This document shows, piece by piece, positions 1 through 8,900 of a stretch of DNA of 43,403 nt. The stretch's first letter is position 1. Each line of letters begins with the position of its first letter. The notes beneath the pieces are model-generated. The model saw only the letters and a list, made by a program, of their open reading frames with translations. It had not been told where the DNA came from and made no database searches. The stretch spans positions 1-43,403 of the IMG/VR virus record IMGVR_UViG_3300021440_000049, one strand, 5' to 3'. The translations under genes were made by a program, and so were the position numbers. Origin of the DNA: a virus.

Positions 1-1
1 C

Positions 2-721
2 GCCAGCTACGCGGTCGTCAACGCCGTCGCCCAAGACCTCGGCGCCAGCTACGCGATCATCGTCAGCGCCCAGCAGGACCTCGGCGCCAGCTACGCGGCC
101 GTCAACGCCGTCGCCCAAGACCTCGGCGCCAGCTACGCGGTCATCAACGCCGTCACCCAAGACCTCGGCGCCAGCTACGCCATCGTCGTCAGCGCCCAGC
201 AGGACCTCGGGGGTGCGTACGACGTGGCCGGCACGGTCGCGCAGGACCTTGGAGGCGCCTACGGCATCGCCGGCACGGTCACGCAGGACCTCGGGGGTGC
301 GTACGACATCCTCACACCTGGCAACGTGTCGAGCGACTTGCCGGGCGCGTACGACATCATCAACGCCGCAACCCAAGACCTCGCGGCGGCCTACGGGGTC
401 GTCAACGCGGTTGCGCAGGACCTCGGCGGCGCCTATGCGGTCATCAACGCTGCGGCCCAAGACCTCGGCGGCGCGTACACCGTCGTCGGCAGCGCCGCGC
501 AGGACCTCGCGGCCAGCTACGCGATCGTCAATGCGGCGGCCCAAGACCTGAGCGCCAACTACGCGGTCGTCAACTCCGCAGCGCAGGACCTCGCGGCGGC
601 CTACACGGTCATCAACGCCGCGGCGCAGGACCTCGCGGCGGCCTACGCCTTCGCGACCCCCGTCGAGCAGGACCTGGCTGCCGTGTGGTTGATGTCGGGC
701 AGCACGCAGCAAGACCTCGGC
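2..721 (+). repeat. 42-bp tandem coding repeats
   Basis: Seventeen in-frame units of 42 bp (one of 48 bp) run from the window edge. The first five are most alike, with the recurring core CAAGACCTCGGCGCCAGCTA; later units drift to GGCGCCTAC or GCGGCCTAC variants. They encode the 14-residue repeats of the virion protein. The near identity of the leftmost units probably explains why the sequence ends here. Confidence 0.9.
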
Positions 722-985
722 GGGGAGTACACCGTCTACGGGGGAGGCGGCACGGGCGCGTCGGCCGCAGAGATCGCCGAGGCCGTGTGGAAGTACGTCC
801 TCGAGGGCGGCGTCACCGCCGAGCGCTTCCAACGCATCATGCTCGCCGCGCTGGCCGGCAAGAGTTCCGGCGTCGGAGCCGACGGCCCTGAGGTCTACTA
901 CGGCCGCGACGGCACGACCCCGCGCCTGACCGTGACCTTCGACGCGTTCGGGAACCGCGACGCCGTCACGCTGAACGGCGCATGA
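2..985 (+). CDS. Virion-associated repeat protein, 5' truncated by the window edge
   Basis: The frame is open from the first bases, so the N-terminus is missing. The visible 327 residues begin with 17 repeats of about 14 residues of the type ASYAVVNAVAQDLG, one of them 16 residues long. A C-terminal segment follows, with AEIAEAVWKYVLEGG, then a helix around ERFQRIMLAALAGK, then a short beta-rich tail containing a GNRDAV motif. I recognise similar C-terminal domains in hypothetical phage proteins encoded near head genes, but I know no function for them. The position before the capsid protease suggests a virion component. It overlaps the next gene by ATGA. A GTG at 224 is an internal codon, not the true start. 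Length variation by repeat slippage is likely. Confidence 0.8.
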   Translation, partial: ASYAVVNAVAQDLGASYAIIVSAQQDLGASYAAVNAVAQDLGASYAVINAVTQDLGASYAIVVSAQQDLGGAYDVAGTVAQDLGGAYGIAGTVTQDLGGAYDILTPGNVSSDLPGAYDIINAATQDLAAAYGVVNAVAQDLGGAYAVINAAAQDLGGAYTVVGSAAQDLAASYAIVNAAAQDLSANYAVVNSAAQDLAAAYTVINAAAQDLAAAYAFATPVEQDLAAVWLMSGSTQQDLGGEYTVYGGGGTGASAAEIAEAVWKYVLEGGVTAERFQRIMLAALAGKSSGVGADGPEVYYGRDGTTPRLTVTFDAFGNRDAVTLNGA

Positions 986-1182
986 ACTACCGCGGCAAAC
1001 GGCTGTTCGCCGGCCGTTTGTTCGCCGGCCAACTGTGGGGGCCGCCGGTCGTGACGGGAGGCCCGCCGCCGATATGGACGGCGGGCGGGAGCGCGACCGG
1101 GCACCGCAACCGTCGCCAGCCGCCGAAGCGTCGCCGCCGTCGCGACACCGACGATGACGTGCTGCTGTTCCTGCTGCGTTAA
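982..1182 (+). CDS. Small basic protein of unknown function
   Basis: This is a 66-residue protein whose ATG overlaps the stop of the repeat protein (ATGA). The N-terminus holds a duplicated LFAG motif (RLFAGRLFAGQL). Proline- and glycine-rich sequence follows, then a strongly basic stretch (RRQPPKRRRRR) and a short acidic-hydrophobic tail (DTDDDVLLFLLR). Small proteins with a similar start occur next to head genes in related phages, but I cannot name a role. Its stop codon lies inside the CGTTAAAACG palindrome of the element at 1176-1203, so translation of this gene ends within a regulatory site. Confidence 0.65.
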   Translation: MNYRGKRLFAGRLFAGQLWGPPVVTGGPPPIWTAGGSATGHRNRRQPPKRRRRRDTDDDVLLFLLR

Positions 1183-1203
1183 AACGAAATAACACCGCAG
1201 ACT
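1176..1203 (+). promoter_or_regulatory. 28-bp element before the head genes (copy 1)
   Basis: These 28 bases are identical to 5040-5067. The element starts with GCGTTAAAACG, an instance of the CGTTWWAACG palindrome, and ends in CAGACT. Read as a promoter core, the two ends could be a poor -35 (TGCGTT) and a poor -10 (CAGACT) about 17-18 bp apart. It lies in the 54-bp gap before the protease gene. Head-gene promoter or activator site is inference; the identity between the two copies is directly visible. Confidence 0.6.
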
Positions 1204-1236
1204 CTTCTTCAAACTTGTCCCCAGAATCGGGGCAGT

Positions 1237-2235
1237 ATGAAAAACTGGTACTCGATCAAAGCCGTGTCCGACGCCGTCGCCGAATTGTCGGTGTTCGACG
1301 AGATCGGCTTCTGGGGCGTGCAGGCCAAGGACTTCGTTCGCGAGGTCAAGGCGATCACCGCGCCGACGATCAAGCTGTACATCAATTCGCCGGGCGGCAG
1401 CGTGTTCGACGCCGTGACGATGTTCAACGCCCTGGCGATGACCGGCAAGACGATCGAAGTCCACGTGCTCGGCGTCGCCGCCAGCGCGGCCAGCTACCTC
1501 GCGATGGTCGGCTCCAAGGTCGTGATGCCCGACAACACGTTCATGTTCCTGCACAACCCGATCAACGGGGTTTACGGCAATGCCGAGGACATGCGCGAGA
1601 TGGCCGACGTGCTCGACAAGATCGGCGCGTCCCTCACCGCTACCTACGCCAAGCGTTTCAAGGGAGACGAACAGGCGCTGAAGGACATCCTCGCGGCCGA
1701 GTCGTACCTGACCGCGGCCGAGTGCCTCGAGTACGGCCTGTGCGACGAAGTGGTGCCGGCGATCGAGGCCACGGCCAAGTTCGACATCGACCACGTGCCT
1801 GAGGCGGTGCGTGCCGTCGCCTTCAAGGCTGCCGCGCCGGCGCCCGTCGTCGAGCTGCCGAGTCTGCCCGAGCAGATTGCCGCGGCGCTCGACGCCGCCG
1901 GGCTGGCCGAGTTCCAAGCGGCGTTCAGCACCGACGCGGCGATCGCCGACGCCGACTCACTGACGGCCGCCGTCGCCGCGGCGCGTGACATCCGTTCGTT
2001 CTGCGCGCTCGCCGGCAAGGCCGACATGGCGCCGTCGCTGATTCGCGCCCGCAAGTCGGTCGCCGAGGCCCGCGCCGCGCTGCTCGCCACGCTGGCCGCG
2101 GCCGACGAGGACACGTTCGTCGACACCGCACCGCGCAGTGCGCCGAAGACCGCACCGGCCGGCGCGGACGCGCCAATGAATTCAACCGCCCTGTGGGCAC
2201 AGATCAACGCGATGAAAGCAGGAGTGAAGCAATGA
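1237..2235 (+). CDS. ClpP-type head maturation protease, possibly with C-terminal scaffold
   Basis: The 332-residue protein starts with a ClpP/S49-like fold. YINSPGGSVFDAV lies at residues 48-60, the nucleophile region GVAASAAS at 79-86 (serine 83 likely), and the histidine in FLHNP at 104-108. ClpP-type head proteases process capsid components during head assembly. Residues from about 200 onward are alanine-rich and helical and may act as a scaffold, as the C-terminal part of lambda gpC/Nu3 does; a nested scaffold start is possible but I see no decisive site. The stop overlaps the gpD-like start (ATGA). No strong Shine-Dalgarno precedes the ATG; the sequence just upstream is CGGGGCAGT. Confidence 0.9.
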   Translation: MKNWYSIKAVSDAVAELSVFDEIGFWGVQAKDFVREVKAITAPTIKLYINSPGGSVFDAVTMFNALAMTGKTIEVHVLGVAASAASYLAMVGSKVVMPDNTFMFLHNPINGVYGNAEDMREMADVLDKIGASLTATYAKRFKGDEQALKDILAAESYLTAAECLEYGLCDEVVPAIEATAKFDIDHVPEAVRAVAFKAAAPAPVVELPSLPEQIAAALDAAGLAEFQAAFSTDAAIADADSLTAAVAAARDIRSFCALAGKADMAPSLIRARKSVAEARAALLATLAAADEDTFVDTAPRSAPKTAPAGADAPMNSTALWAQINAMKAGVKQ

Positions 2236-2585
2236 CCGCACTGACCCAGGGCATCCAGACCGGCGAGTTCCTGCTGTCGGAAGCAGACGGTCAACTGAGC
2301 CGTGAGCAAGTGACCGTCACCGTCGCGGGCGCCGTCGCCCTGCCGTCGGGCAGCGTGCTCGGCAAGATCACCGCCACCGGCAAGTACGTCAAGTACGACG
2401 AGGCCGGCACCGATGACGGCCGCCGCGTCGCCGCCGCCGTGCTGCTGAACGCCCTGCCCGGCACCAACGGCGACTACAAGGCGACCGTCTTCGTGCGCAA
2501 CTGTGAGGTCGCCAGCGCGATGCTGACTTTCAGCGATGCGAACGGCGTGGCCGACCTGAAGGCCCTGAACGTCATCGTTCGCTGA
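2232..2585 (+). CDS. Head decoration protein, lambda gpD-like
   Basis: The protein has 117 residues with the typical decoration-protein layout. The N-terminal part contains GEFLLSEADGQLSREQVTV, then a small beta-rich body with LPSGSVLGKITATGKYVKY and a C-terminal LKALNVIVR. Proteins of this family trimerise on the capsid surface and stabilise the expanded shell. The start at 2232 is preferred over 2193 because AGGAG lies 8 bases upstream and it gives an ATGA overlap with the protease stop. The order protease, decoration protein, major capsid protein matches lambda C-D-E. Confidence 0.88.
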   Translation: MTALTQGIQTGEFLLSEADGQLSREQVTVTVAGAVALPSGSVLGKITATGKYVKYDEAGTDDGRRVAAAVLLNALPGTNGDYKATVFVRNCEVASAMLTFSDANGVADLKALNVIVR

Positions 2586-2614
2586 ACCCCCAAAATCACC
2601 CCGGAGACCTTGCA

Positions 2615-3604
2615 ATGCTGCTCGACGTATTCAACAGCGACGCGTTCCACCTGACCAAGCTGACCAAGGCGATCAACCTGATCCCGTATCGTCCGACGCG
2701 CATTCAAAGCCTCGGTTGGTTCGCCCAGGAGGGCATCGACACGACTTCGGTCGCGATCGAGATGCAGAGTGACGTGCTCTCGCTGGTGCCGGTCGCGGCG
2801 CGCGGCGCCCCGATGCCGATCAAGAATCTGCCGCGTCGCAACGTGCGCCCGTTCAATACGGTGCACCTGCCGCAGCGCGTCGCCTTGTACGCCGACGAAG
2901 TCCAGCAACTGCGCGCGTTCGGCGAGCAGACCGAGACCGAGCTGGCGATGGCCCGGCTGAACAAGAAGCTGGCGGTCGCCCGTCGCGACCTCGACCTGAC
3001 GATCGAGTTCCAACGCATCGGCGCGGTCAAGGGTCAGGTGCTCGACGCCGACGGTTCGACCGTGCTGCTGGACCTGTTCACCGAGTTCGGCGTGTCGCAG
3101 CAGACGCACGACATGGTGCTCGACAACGACGCCACCAAGGTTGCGATCAAGTGCAACGAAGTGCTGCGCAAGGTCGAGGACAAGCTGGGCGGCCAGATGA
3201 TGAGCGGCGCCCGCGCACTGTGCTCCAACGAGTTCTTCGACGCGCTGATCGGCCATCCGGCGGTCGTCGAGACCTACAAGTATCAGCAGGGCGCCGTGTT
3301 GCGCGAAGACCGCCGTCGCGGCTTCGAGTTCGGCGGCATCTTCTGGGAAGAGTACCGCGGCACGATCGGCGCGACCCGGTTTATCGAGGCGAACGCGGCC
3401 TACGTGGTTCCCGAGGGCGTGCCCGACCTGTTCGTCACGTACTACGCCCCGGCGCCGTACATGGAGACGGTCAACACCGAGGGCCTGCCGTTCTACGCGA
3501 AGCAGGAACTGATGGACTTCGGCAAGGGTGTGGATGTCGAGACCCAGTCGAACCCGCTGCACCTGAACACCCGCCCGAACGCGATCGTGAAGGTCACGAT
3601 CTAA
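2615..3604 (+). CDS. Major capsid protein, lambda gpE family
   Basis: This 329-residue protein matches the phage major capsid protein E family. It opens with DVFNSDAFHLTKLTKAIN and has IPYRPTRIQSLGWFAQEGI near residues 22-40. It also carries the family-typical VVPEGVPDLFVTYYAPAPYMETVNT near 270-295. The length is normal for the family. GGAG precedes the ATG by 8 bases. It builds the icosahedral head under the gpD-like protein encoded just upstream. Confidence 0.93.
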   Translation: MLLDVFNSDAFHLTKLTKAINLIPYRPTRIQSLGWFAQEGIDTTSVAIEMQSDVLSLVPVAARGAPMPIKNLPRRNVRPFNTVHLPQRVALYADEVQQLRAFGEQTETELAMARLNKKLAVARRDLDLTIEFQRIGAVKGQVLDADGSTVLLDLFTEFGVSQQTHDMVLDNDATKVAIKCNEVLRKVEDKLGGQMMSGARALCSNEFFDALIGHPAVVETYKYQQGAVLREDRRRGFEFGGIFWEEYRGTIGATRFIEANAAYVVPEGVPDLFVTYYAPAPYMETVNTEGLPFYAKQELMDFGKGVDVETQSNPLHLNTRPNAIVKVTI

Positions 3605-3608
3605 GGTC

Positions 3609-3959
3609 ATGGCGCTGGGCTACCAAGCCCGTGCAATGCAAAGGGGCCTCGCCAAACTCGGCGAGGCTTCTTTACTTGACGGGGTCGCTTGCGGAAACGT
3701 GAACCTGCAAAGGGACACGCTGATCTACGCCGGCATCGGCGACACCGCGGACGACAACCCCGTGGTGCGGTACGACCTGGCGGTCATCTCGTCGGAGCAC
3801 AACCCGAGGGTCGGCCAACGCCTCGTTCACCCGGACGGCGACTACCGCCTCGACCGCTTGGTGGATGACAACAGGTTCGTGCGTCGATTCATCCTCGTCG
3901 TCGTGCCGGTTGCGATCGCCGACTTGAGCGCCGCCTACGAAGTCGAGGCGGTGGCGTGA
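3609..3959 (+). CDS. Head-tail joining protein, probably gpFII-like
   Basis: This is a 116-residue protein between the capsid and gpZ-like genes, where lambda carries its head completion and connector genes. The sequence is mixed alpha/beta: NVNLQRDTLIYAGIGDTADDNPVVRYDLAVISSEHNP, then a predicted strand-rich end (FVRRFILVVVPVAIADL). I assign the connector role mainly from position and size; sequence support is modest. It ends in a GTGA overlap with the next gene. Confidence 0.6.
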   Translation: MALGYQARAMQRGLAKLGEASLLDGVACGNVNLQRDTLIYAGIGDTADDNPVVRYDLAVISSEHNPRVGQRLVHPDGDYRLDRLVDDNRFVRRFILVVVPVAIADLSAAYEVEAVA

Positions 3960-4576
3960 AGGTCACCATCGACGCCAAGGGCGCGATGCCGGCGCTGGCC
4001 GACCGCCTCGGACGCATCTCGGGCAGCGTGATCGGCATGGCGGCGCGCGACGCCGTGAACGAGGTCATCAAACGCTTCGAGGGCGACGCGCTGAAGGGCA
4101 TGACGGCCGACATCGGCCTGACGCCGGCCTACGTCAAGAGCAAGACCGACCTGCAACTCGCCAACAGCGTGTTGAACCCGAAGGCTCAGATGGTCACGCG
4201 GGGCAACCTGACGATCCTCGGCCGCTACCCGCTGCAGCAACTGACGCAGCCCGCAAGCCGCGCAAAGGGCGACCCGAGCCGCGGCATTGGGGCGGGCCGC
4301 AAGCAAGCAGGCGTGCGCGCCACGATCAAGCGATCGGCGCCGGCCGCCCGCGACAAGTGGTTCACGATGCGCCTACGCGCCGGGGCCGGCCCTGGTGAGA
4401 ACGTCGGCGTGTTCGTGCGCGCTACCGGTCGCACCAAGCCGAAGCACATCTACGGCCCGGCCCCGTACTCGCTGTTCCGCCATCAGATCGGCGTCTACGC
4501 CAGCGATGTCGAAGCCGACCTCGCCGAAACCACGATGCGGACGATCGTCGACCGCGTCGAGAAAGCGATCGCATGA
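3956..4576 (+). CDS. Minor tail protein, gpZ-like
   Basis: The protein has 206 residues and starts at GTG (GTGA overlap). The N-terminal half, with ISGSVIGMAARDAVNEVIKRF, a GLTPAYVKSKTDLQLA segment and VTRGNLTILGRYPLQQL, resembles the prophage minor tail protein Z family. The later part contains KWFTMRLRAG and VGVFVRATGRTKPKHIYGP. In lambda, gpZ acts at the tail end that joins the head. The order Z-like, U-like, tail tube supports the call. Confidence 0.75.
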   Translation: MKVTIDAKGAMPALADRLGRISGSVIGMAARDAVNEVIKRFEGDALKGMTADIGLTPAYVKSKTDLQLANSVLNPKAQMVTRGNLTILGRYPLQQLTQPASRAKGDPSRGIGAGRKQAGVRATIKRSAPAARDKWFTMRLRAGAGPGENVGVFVRATGRTKPKHIYGPAPYSLFRHQIGVYASDVEADLAETTMRTIVDRVEKAIA

Positions 4577-5040
4577 CTACATCCCACCACAGTGCCGAGG
4601 CCGTCGGCACTGAGCTGAGCACGCGGCTCGCCACGCGCACCGTCGCGCAAGGCGCCGAGACCAACCTTGGCGCCACGGTCTACCGCGGCCGTCGTCACAT
4701 CGACGACACCATGATCCCCTGCGTCGTGGTCATCGAAGGCGATGACGTGGTGGCGCGCGCGAACGCGCGCACTGAAGTGCAGCTCGACCAGCGCTACGTG
4801 CTGTTCGCCTACGTGCCGTGCGATCCGAACCACCCGAACGACGCAGCGCACGCAGCGCTGCGCGACATGAAGCGGGCGCTGTTCAACACCGACGGCAAGG
4901 CCGACAACCGACTCGGCGGCAAGGTCAAAGAAATCGAGTACCTCGGTCGCGACATCGGCCCGCGTGCCGACGGCGCGAGTTTCGTGTTGGCCGCCCTTGA
5001 AGTTGGGGTCGCGTACGTCGAGAACCTGGCGAACCCGTAG
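4573..5040 (+). CDS. Tail terminator-like protein (gpU position)
   Basis: This 155-residue protein overlaps the gpZ-like gene by ATGA and lies directly before the tail tube gene, where tail terminators are found. The body is mixed alpha/beta with TMIPCVVVIEGDD, RYVLFAYVPCDPNHPND, a helix HAALRDMKRALFN and a final beta region FVLAALEVGVAYVEN, consistent with the terminator fold. Sequence identity to lambda gpU is not obvious, so the role rests on position and fold-like pattern. Its stop touches the CGTTAAAACG element. Confidence 0.65.
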   Translation: MTTSHHSAEAVGTELSTRLATRTVAQGAETNLGATVYRGRRHIDDTMIPCVVVIEGDDVVARANARTEVQLDQRYVLFAYVPCDPNHPNDAAHAALRDMKRALFNTDGKADNRLGGKVKEIEYLGRDIGPRADGASFVLAALEVGVAYVENLANP

Positions 5041-5067
5041 CGTTAAAACGAAATAACACCGCAGACT
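5040..5067 (+). promoter_or_regulatory. 28-bp element before the tail tube gene (copy 2)
   Basis: This element is identical base for base to 1176-1203, with the CGTTAAAACG palindrome at 5041-5050. It lies in the 78-bp gap before the tail tube gene, one of the few gaps in the virion operon. Tube proteins are needed in many copies, so a dedicated promoter here is plausible. A TAGACT at 5085-5090 is an alternative -10 if the palindrome is an upstream activator site. Confidence 0.6.
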
Positions 5068-5118
5068 TTCCAACCCCGGTCCCGATAGACTGACCCGAAT
5101 CGACAAGGAGCATTGAGC

Positions 5119-5868
5119 ATGGCTGCACGTGGTTTTCTAGGCGCTGGCGACCTCTACATGGCGCGCCAAGTTTCCGGCGTGTGGGAGGATTACTCGGGCC
5201 CCTACGAGGCGACCAAGGTTGAAATCAAGCCGAACGTCGAGCTGAAGGAACAGGTCAGCAAGGGCCGTTCCACCTACGGCCAAGTGATCGAGACGGTCGC
5301 CATCGCGCAACCGTCCGACCTGACGATTGACCTGGCCGAAGTCAACAAAGAATCGCTGGCGATCGCGCTGCTCGGCACGACCGCCGCGCTGGCGCAGAAC
5401 AGCGGCACGTTGACCGCCGAAGTGTTGGTCGCCAAGCTCGACAAGTGGGTGCCGCTGTCGAAGGCCGCGCTGACCGGCTCGCAAACCGTGACCAACTCGG
5501 CTGCCAGCACGACCTACGTCAAGGGCGTCGACTACCTCGTCAACGAGCAACTCGGCTGGATCAAGGCGATCGTCGGCGGCGCGATCACCGATGCGCAGTC
5601 GCTGAAGGTCACGAGCACCTACGCCGCGATCACCGGCACCGAGATCAAAGGCTCGACGCAGACCCAACTGCGCGTGCGCTTCAAGTTGGACGGCAAGAAC
5701 TTCGCCGACGACCTGCCGTGCATCGTCACAGTCCACGAGGCCGTGATCGCTGCTGACGCCGCGTTCGACTTCCTGAGCGACGACTTCGCCACGGTCACGA
5801 TGCCGGGTCGCATGAAGACCCCGACGGGCTACACCGAGCCCTTCACCGTGCACCTGCGCAACGCCTGA
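5119..5868 (+). CDS. Major tail tube protein
   Basis: The protein has 249 residues. GFLGAGDLYMARQ at the N-terminus, an early strand region with YEATKVEIKPNVELKEQVSK, and SDLTIDLAEVNKESLAIALLG are typical of tube proteins of Mu-like and lambda-like siphophages. A C-terminal segment ends in FTVHLRNA. The ATG at 5119 is chosen because AGGAG lies 8 bases before it; an in-frame TTG at 5113 sits too close to that site. It polymerises around the tape measure protein encoded next. No chaperone gene separates the two. Confidence 0.85.
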   Translation: MAARGFLGAGDLYMARQVSGVWEDYSGPYEATKVEIKPNVELKEQVSKGRSTYGQVIETVAIAQPSDLTIDLAEVNKESLAIALLGTTAALAQNSGTLTAEVLVAKLDKWVPLSKAALTGSQTVTNSAASTTYVKGVDYLVNEQLGWIKAIVGGAITDAQSLKVTSTYAAITGTEIKGSTQTQLRVRFKLDGKNFADDLPCIVTVHEAVIAADAAFDFLSDDFATVTMPGRMKTPTGYTEPFTVHLRNA

Positions 5869-5931
5869 TGACGGGGGCGCCACGGCGGGGGCGCCAATGC
5901 CCGCCACGCACGAACAGCACCGGATGATCCA

Positions 5932-8900
5932 ATGGCGACGGCGAGCAAACGCGAAGTAGGGTTTGTCGTCGGGGTCGAGACCACCGGCACGGGCGAGATT
6001 CAGCGCCTGGCCGCCGAGGTTCGCAAACTGGGCGCCGAGGGCGACCCGGCCGCCGAAGAGTTCAAGGCCCTTGCCGACCAACTGGACCGCCTCGGCGAGC
6101 AAGTCGCCGCCGTCTCGGCGATCCGCGCGCTCAATGCCGACGTAGATCGCCTCGCGGCCACGCAACTCGAAGCCGCCGCGGCCACGAAAGCGGCCAAGGA
6201 CGCGCTCGAGGCGCAGACCGCCACCGTCGCGCAACTGCGCGAGCAGCAGACCGCTGCCGCGCGAGCCGTGGCCGACGGCGTCGCCAGCACGCGCGCCGCC
6301 GGGGACGCCGTCAAGGCGCTACGCCGCGACTACGACGCCGCGGGCAAGGCCACGCAGGAGTACCGCGACAAAGCGGCTGCGGCCGACGCCGCCGTCACGG
6401 AAGCGCGGAACAACGTCGACCGGCTGCGCGAAGCCAGGGACAAGGCGAACAGCGCCGTCGCCGAGGCCGCCCGCGAAGAGGGCCGCCTCGCCGCTGCGTA
6501 CCTGCGCACGCGCGAGAACGCCAGCCAAGCCGACGCCGCCGTGCGCGAGCGTGCCGCCACGCTGCGCACCGCGCAGGCCGCCGCCTCAGGCCTGGCCGTC
6601 AGCACGACCGACCTTGCGCAAGCCGACGCGCAACTGCTCGACTCGCAGGCCAAGCTGATCGCCCAGTTGGGCACGCTGAAGGCGCAGCAGGCCGAACGCC
6701 TCGCGCTCGACCAGCAGGCCGAGGCAGCGCTCATCCGCACCACGCAGAACGTGCGGGCGCTGGCGTCGGCCCACGAAGCCGAGCAGGCAGCCCTCGCCGA
6801 GTCGGCCGCGGCCAGCGCCGCCAGCGCCGCCGCCAAGCAACGCCTGACGGACGCGATCGAGCGCGTCGTGGCCGCCGAGCGCGCCGCAGCGGCAGCGGTC
6901 GACGCCACCAACGCCAAGCGCCAGGCGCAAGGCTCGCTCGACCAGCAGGCCGCGCTCGACGCGCTGAAGCTCGGCGAAGCGCGCCGCGCGTCGGTGCTCG
7001 CGATCGAGGCCGAGATCGCGGCGCTCGGCAACTCGGCCGAACGTACCCAGCGCTACGCTCAGGCGCACCGCGACGCGGACGCCGCGGTCGAGGCGTTCGC
7101 CGAGGCCACGAAGCGGTCCACCGCGGCCAGCCTCGAAGCGGACAAGGCGCAGTCCAAGCTCGCTGCGTCGCTGCGCGAGACCGAAGCGGCGGCCGAGAAG
7201 TACGCGGCAGCGATCGGCGAAGCGGCAGCGGCCGGTGAACTCGACGTGGCTGCCGCGCAGAAGCGTCGGGCCGCAGCCGAGGCGCTGATCGACTCGGAGC
7301 GCAAGCTGACCGCCGAACAGCGCGAGGCGGCGCTCACCCGCGACCGCAGCCGGGCGGCACTGATCGAAGAGGCGCAGGCCCTGCTCGCCAGCGCGCGGGC
7401 CGCCGACGAAAGCCGCGCCGCCACCGGCCGCCTGGTGCAACAAGCGTTGGCGCTCGGCACGGCCGTCGACGGCACCAGCAAGTCGATCCGCCAGATGGGC
7501 ACCGTCACCGAACAGGCGTTCGGTGCGACAGGCATCCGCGGGTTGCAGTCGATCGAGGCCGAGATTCGCCGCGTAGACATGGCGATGTCGCAGCTCGCCC
7601 GCGACATGCAGGCGGGCCGGATCAGCACGCAGGACTTCGAGCGCGCCGTCGGCAGCGCCGCGGTCAAGCTGAACCAACTAAACGCAGAGGCGCGCCAGGT
7701 CAACGCGCTGCCCGGCCAGTTCGAGCGCATCTCGTCGTCGATCCAAGGCGTCGTGAGCAAGTTCGGCGCGCTCGGGGCGGCCGTCGCCACCGTGGGCGTC
7801 GCGGTGCGCCCGGTGATCGAGGCGACGGTCGCGCTCGACCAGATGCGCCGCACGCTGACCACGGTTACGGGCAGTTCGGACGAGGCCGCGCGGCAGATCG
7901 ATTTCTTGCGCAAGGTGTCGCAGCAGTCGGGGCAGTCGTTCACGGAGGTCGGTCAGTCCTACGCCAAGTTCGCCGCGAGTGCGCTGCAGTCGGGGCTTTC
8001 GATCCAGCAGACGCAGGACGTATTCAAGTCGGTGGCGCTGGCCGCCGGCAACCTCGGGCTGTCGTCAGACCAGGCCAAACGTGCGCTCGAGGCGCTGTCG
8101 CAGATCGCGTCGAAGGGCACGGTCAGCATGGAAGAACTGCGGCAGCAGTTGGGCGATGCGTTGCCCGGCGTGCTGCCGCTGCTGGCGAAGGAACTCGGCC
8201 TCACGCAAGCCGAGCTGAACAAGGTCGTCGAGTCGGGCAACCTGCTGGCGCAGGAGGCGATCCCCGCGATCGGCCGTGCGCTGGTGTCGTTGCAGCCGCA
8301 GGACGGCGTCGTCAACGGCATGGTGGCGACGTGGAACCGCTTCATCAACGTGGTGAAGCAGGCCGGCACCACGCTGGTCGAGGGCCCGTTGGGGCAAACG
8401 GCCGGGGTCGTCTTGACGGCGTTCGCGGGCGTGCTGCGCGACGTGAGCGTGGTCGCCGTCGGGGCCTCGGAAGCGTTCAAGTTGTTCGGGCTGTCAGTCC
8501 TGGCCGTGTTCGACGCCCTCACGCCGGGGGGCGCGAAGCTGAAGGACTTGGGCAAGACGCTCGACGACTTCGCGCAACAGGCAGGCACGAACATCGCGAA
8601 GTTCCGCGACACGGCTTACGGGGCGAACGACGCCACGACGAAACTCGGCGAGGGTACGAAGTCTCTCGGCACGTCTTTCGCGTCGTTGACCCTCGAGCAG
8701 CAGAAGGCGATCGACCAGACCGAGGCGCAGGTCAGTTCGGCCACGAAATACACGCAGGCCGCGAAGGACCAGGCGCAGGCGATCACGACGCTCGCGGGGC
8801 TGACGGGCGACGAAGCCGAGGCGCGGACGGCCGCGGTCGAAGCGTCCGACCTCATGGTTGCGGCGGCAGACCGGGAGGCGGCTGCGACGGCCCGACTCGT

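Noticed and set aside
1-721. CRISPR array from the regular 42-bp repeats
   Set aside because: The repeats are contiguous, in frame and coding, with no spacers. No cas genes are present; the Cas4-like nuclease belongs to a common phage family.
1800-2235. A separate nested scaffold gene in the protease 3' region
   Set aside because: Likely in principle from lambda gpC/Nu3, but no internal start with a convincing Shine-Dalgarno was found.
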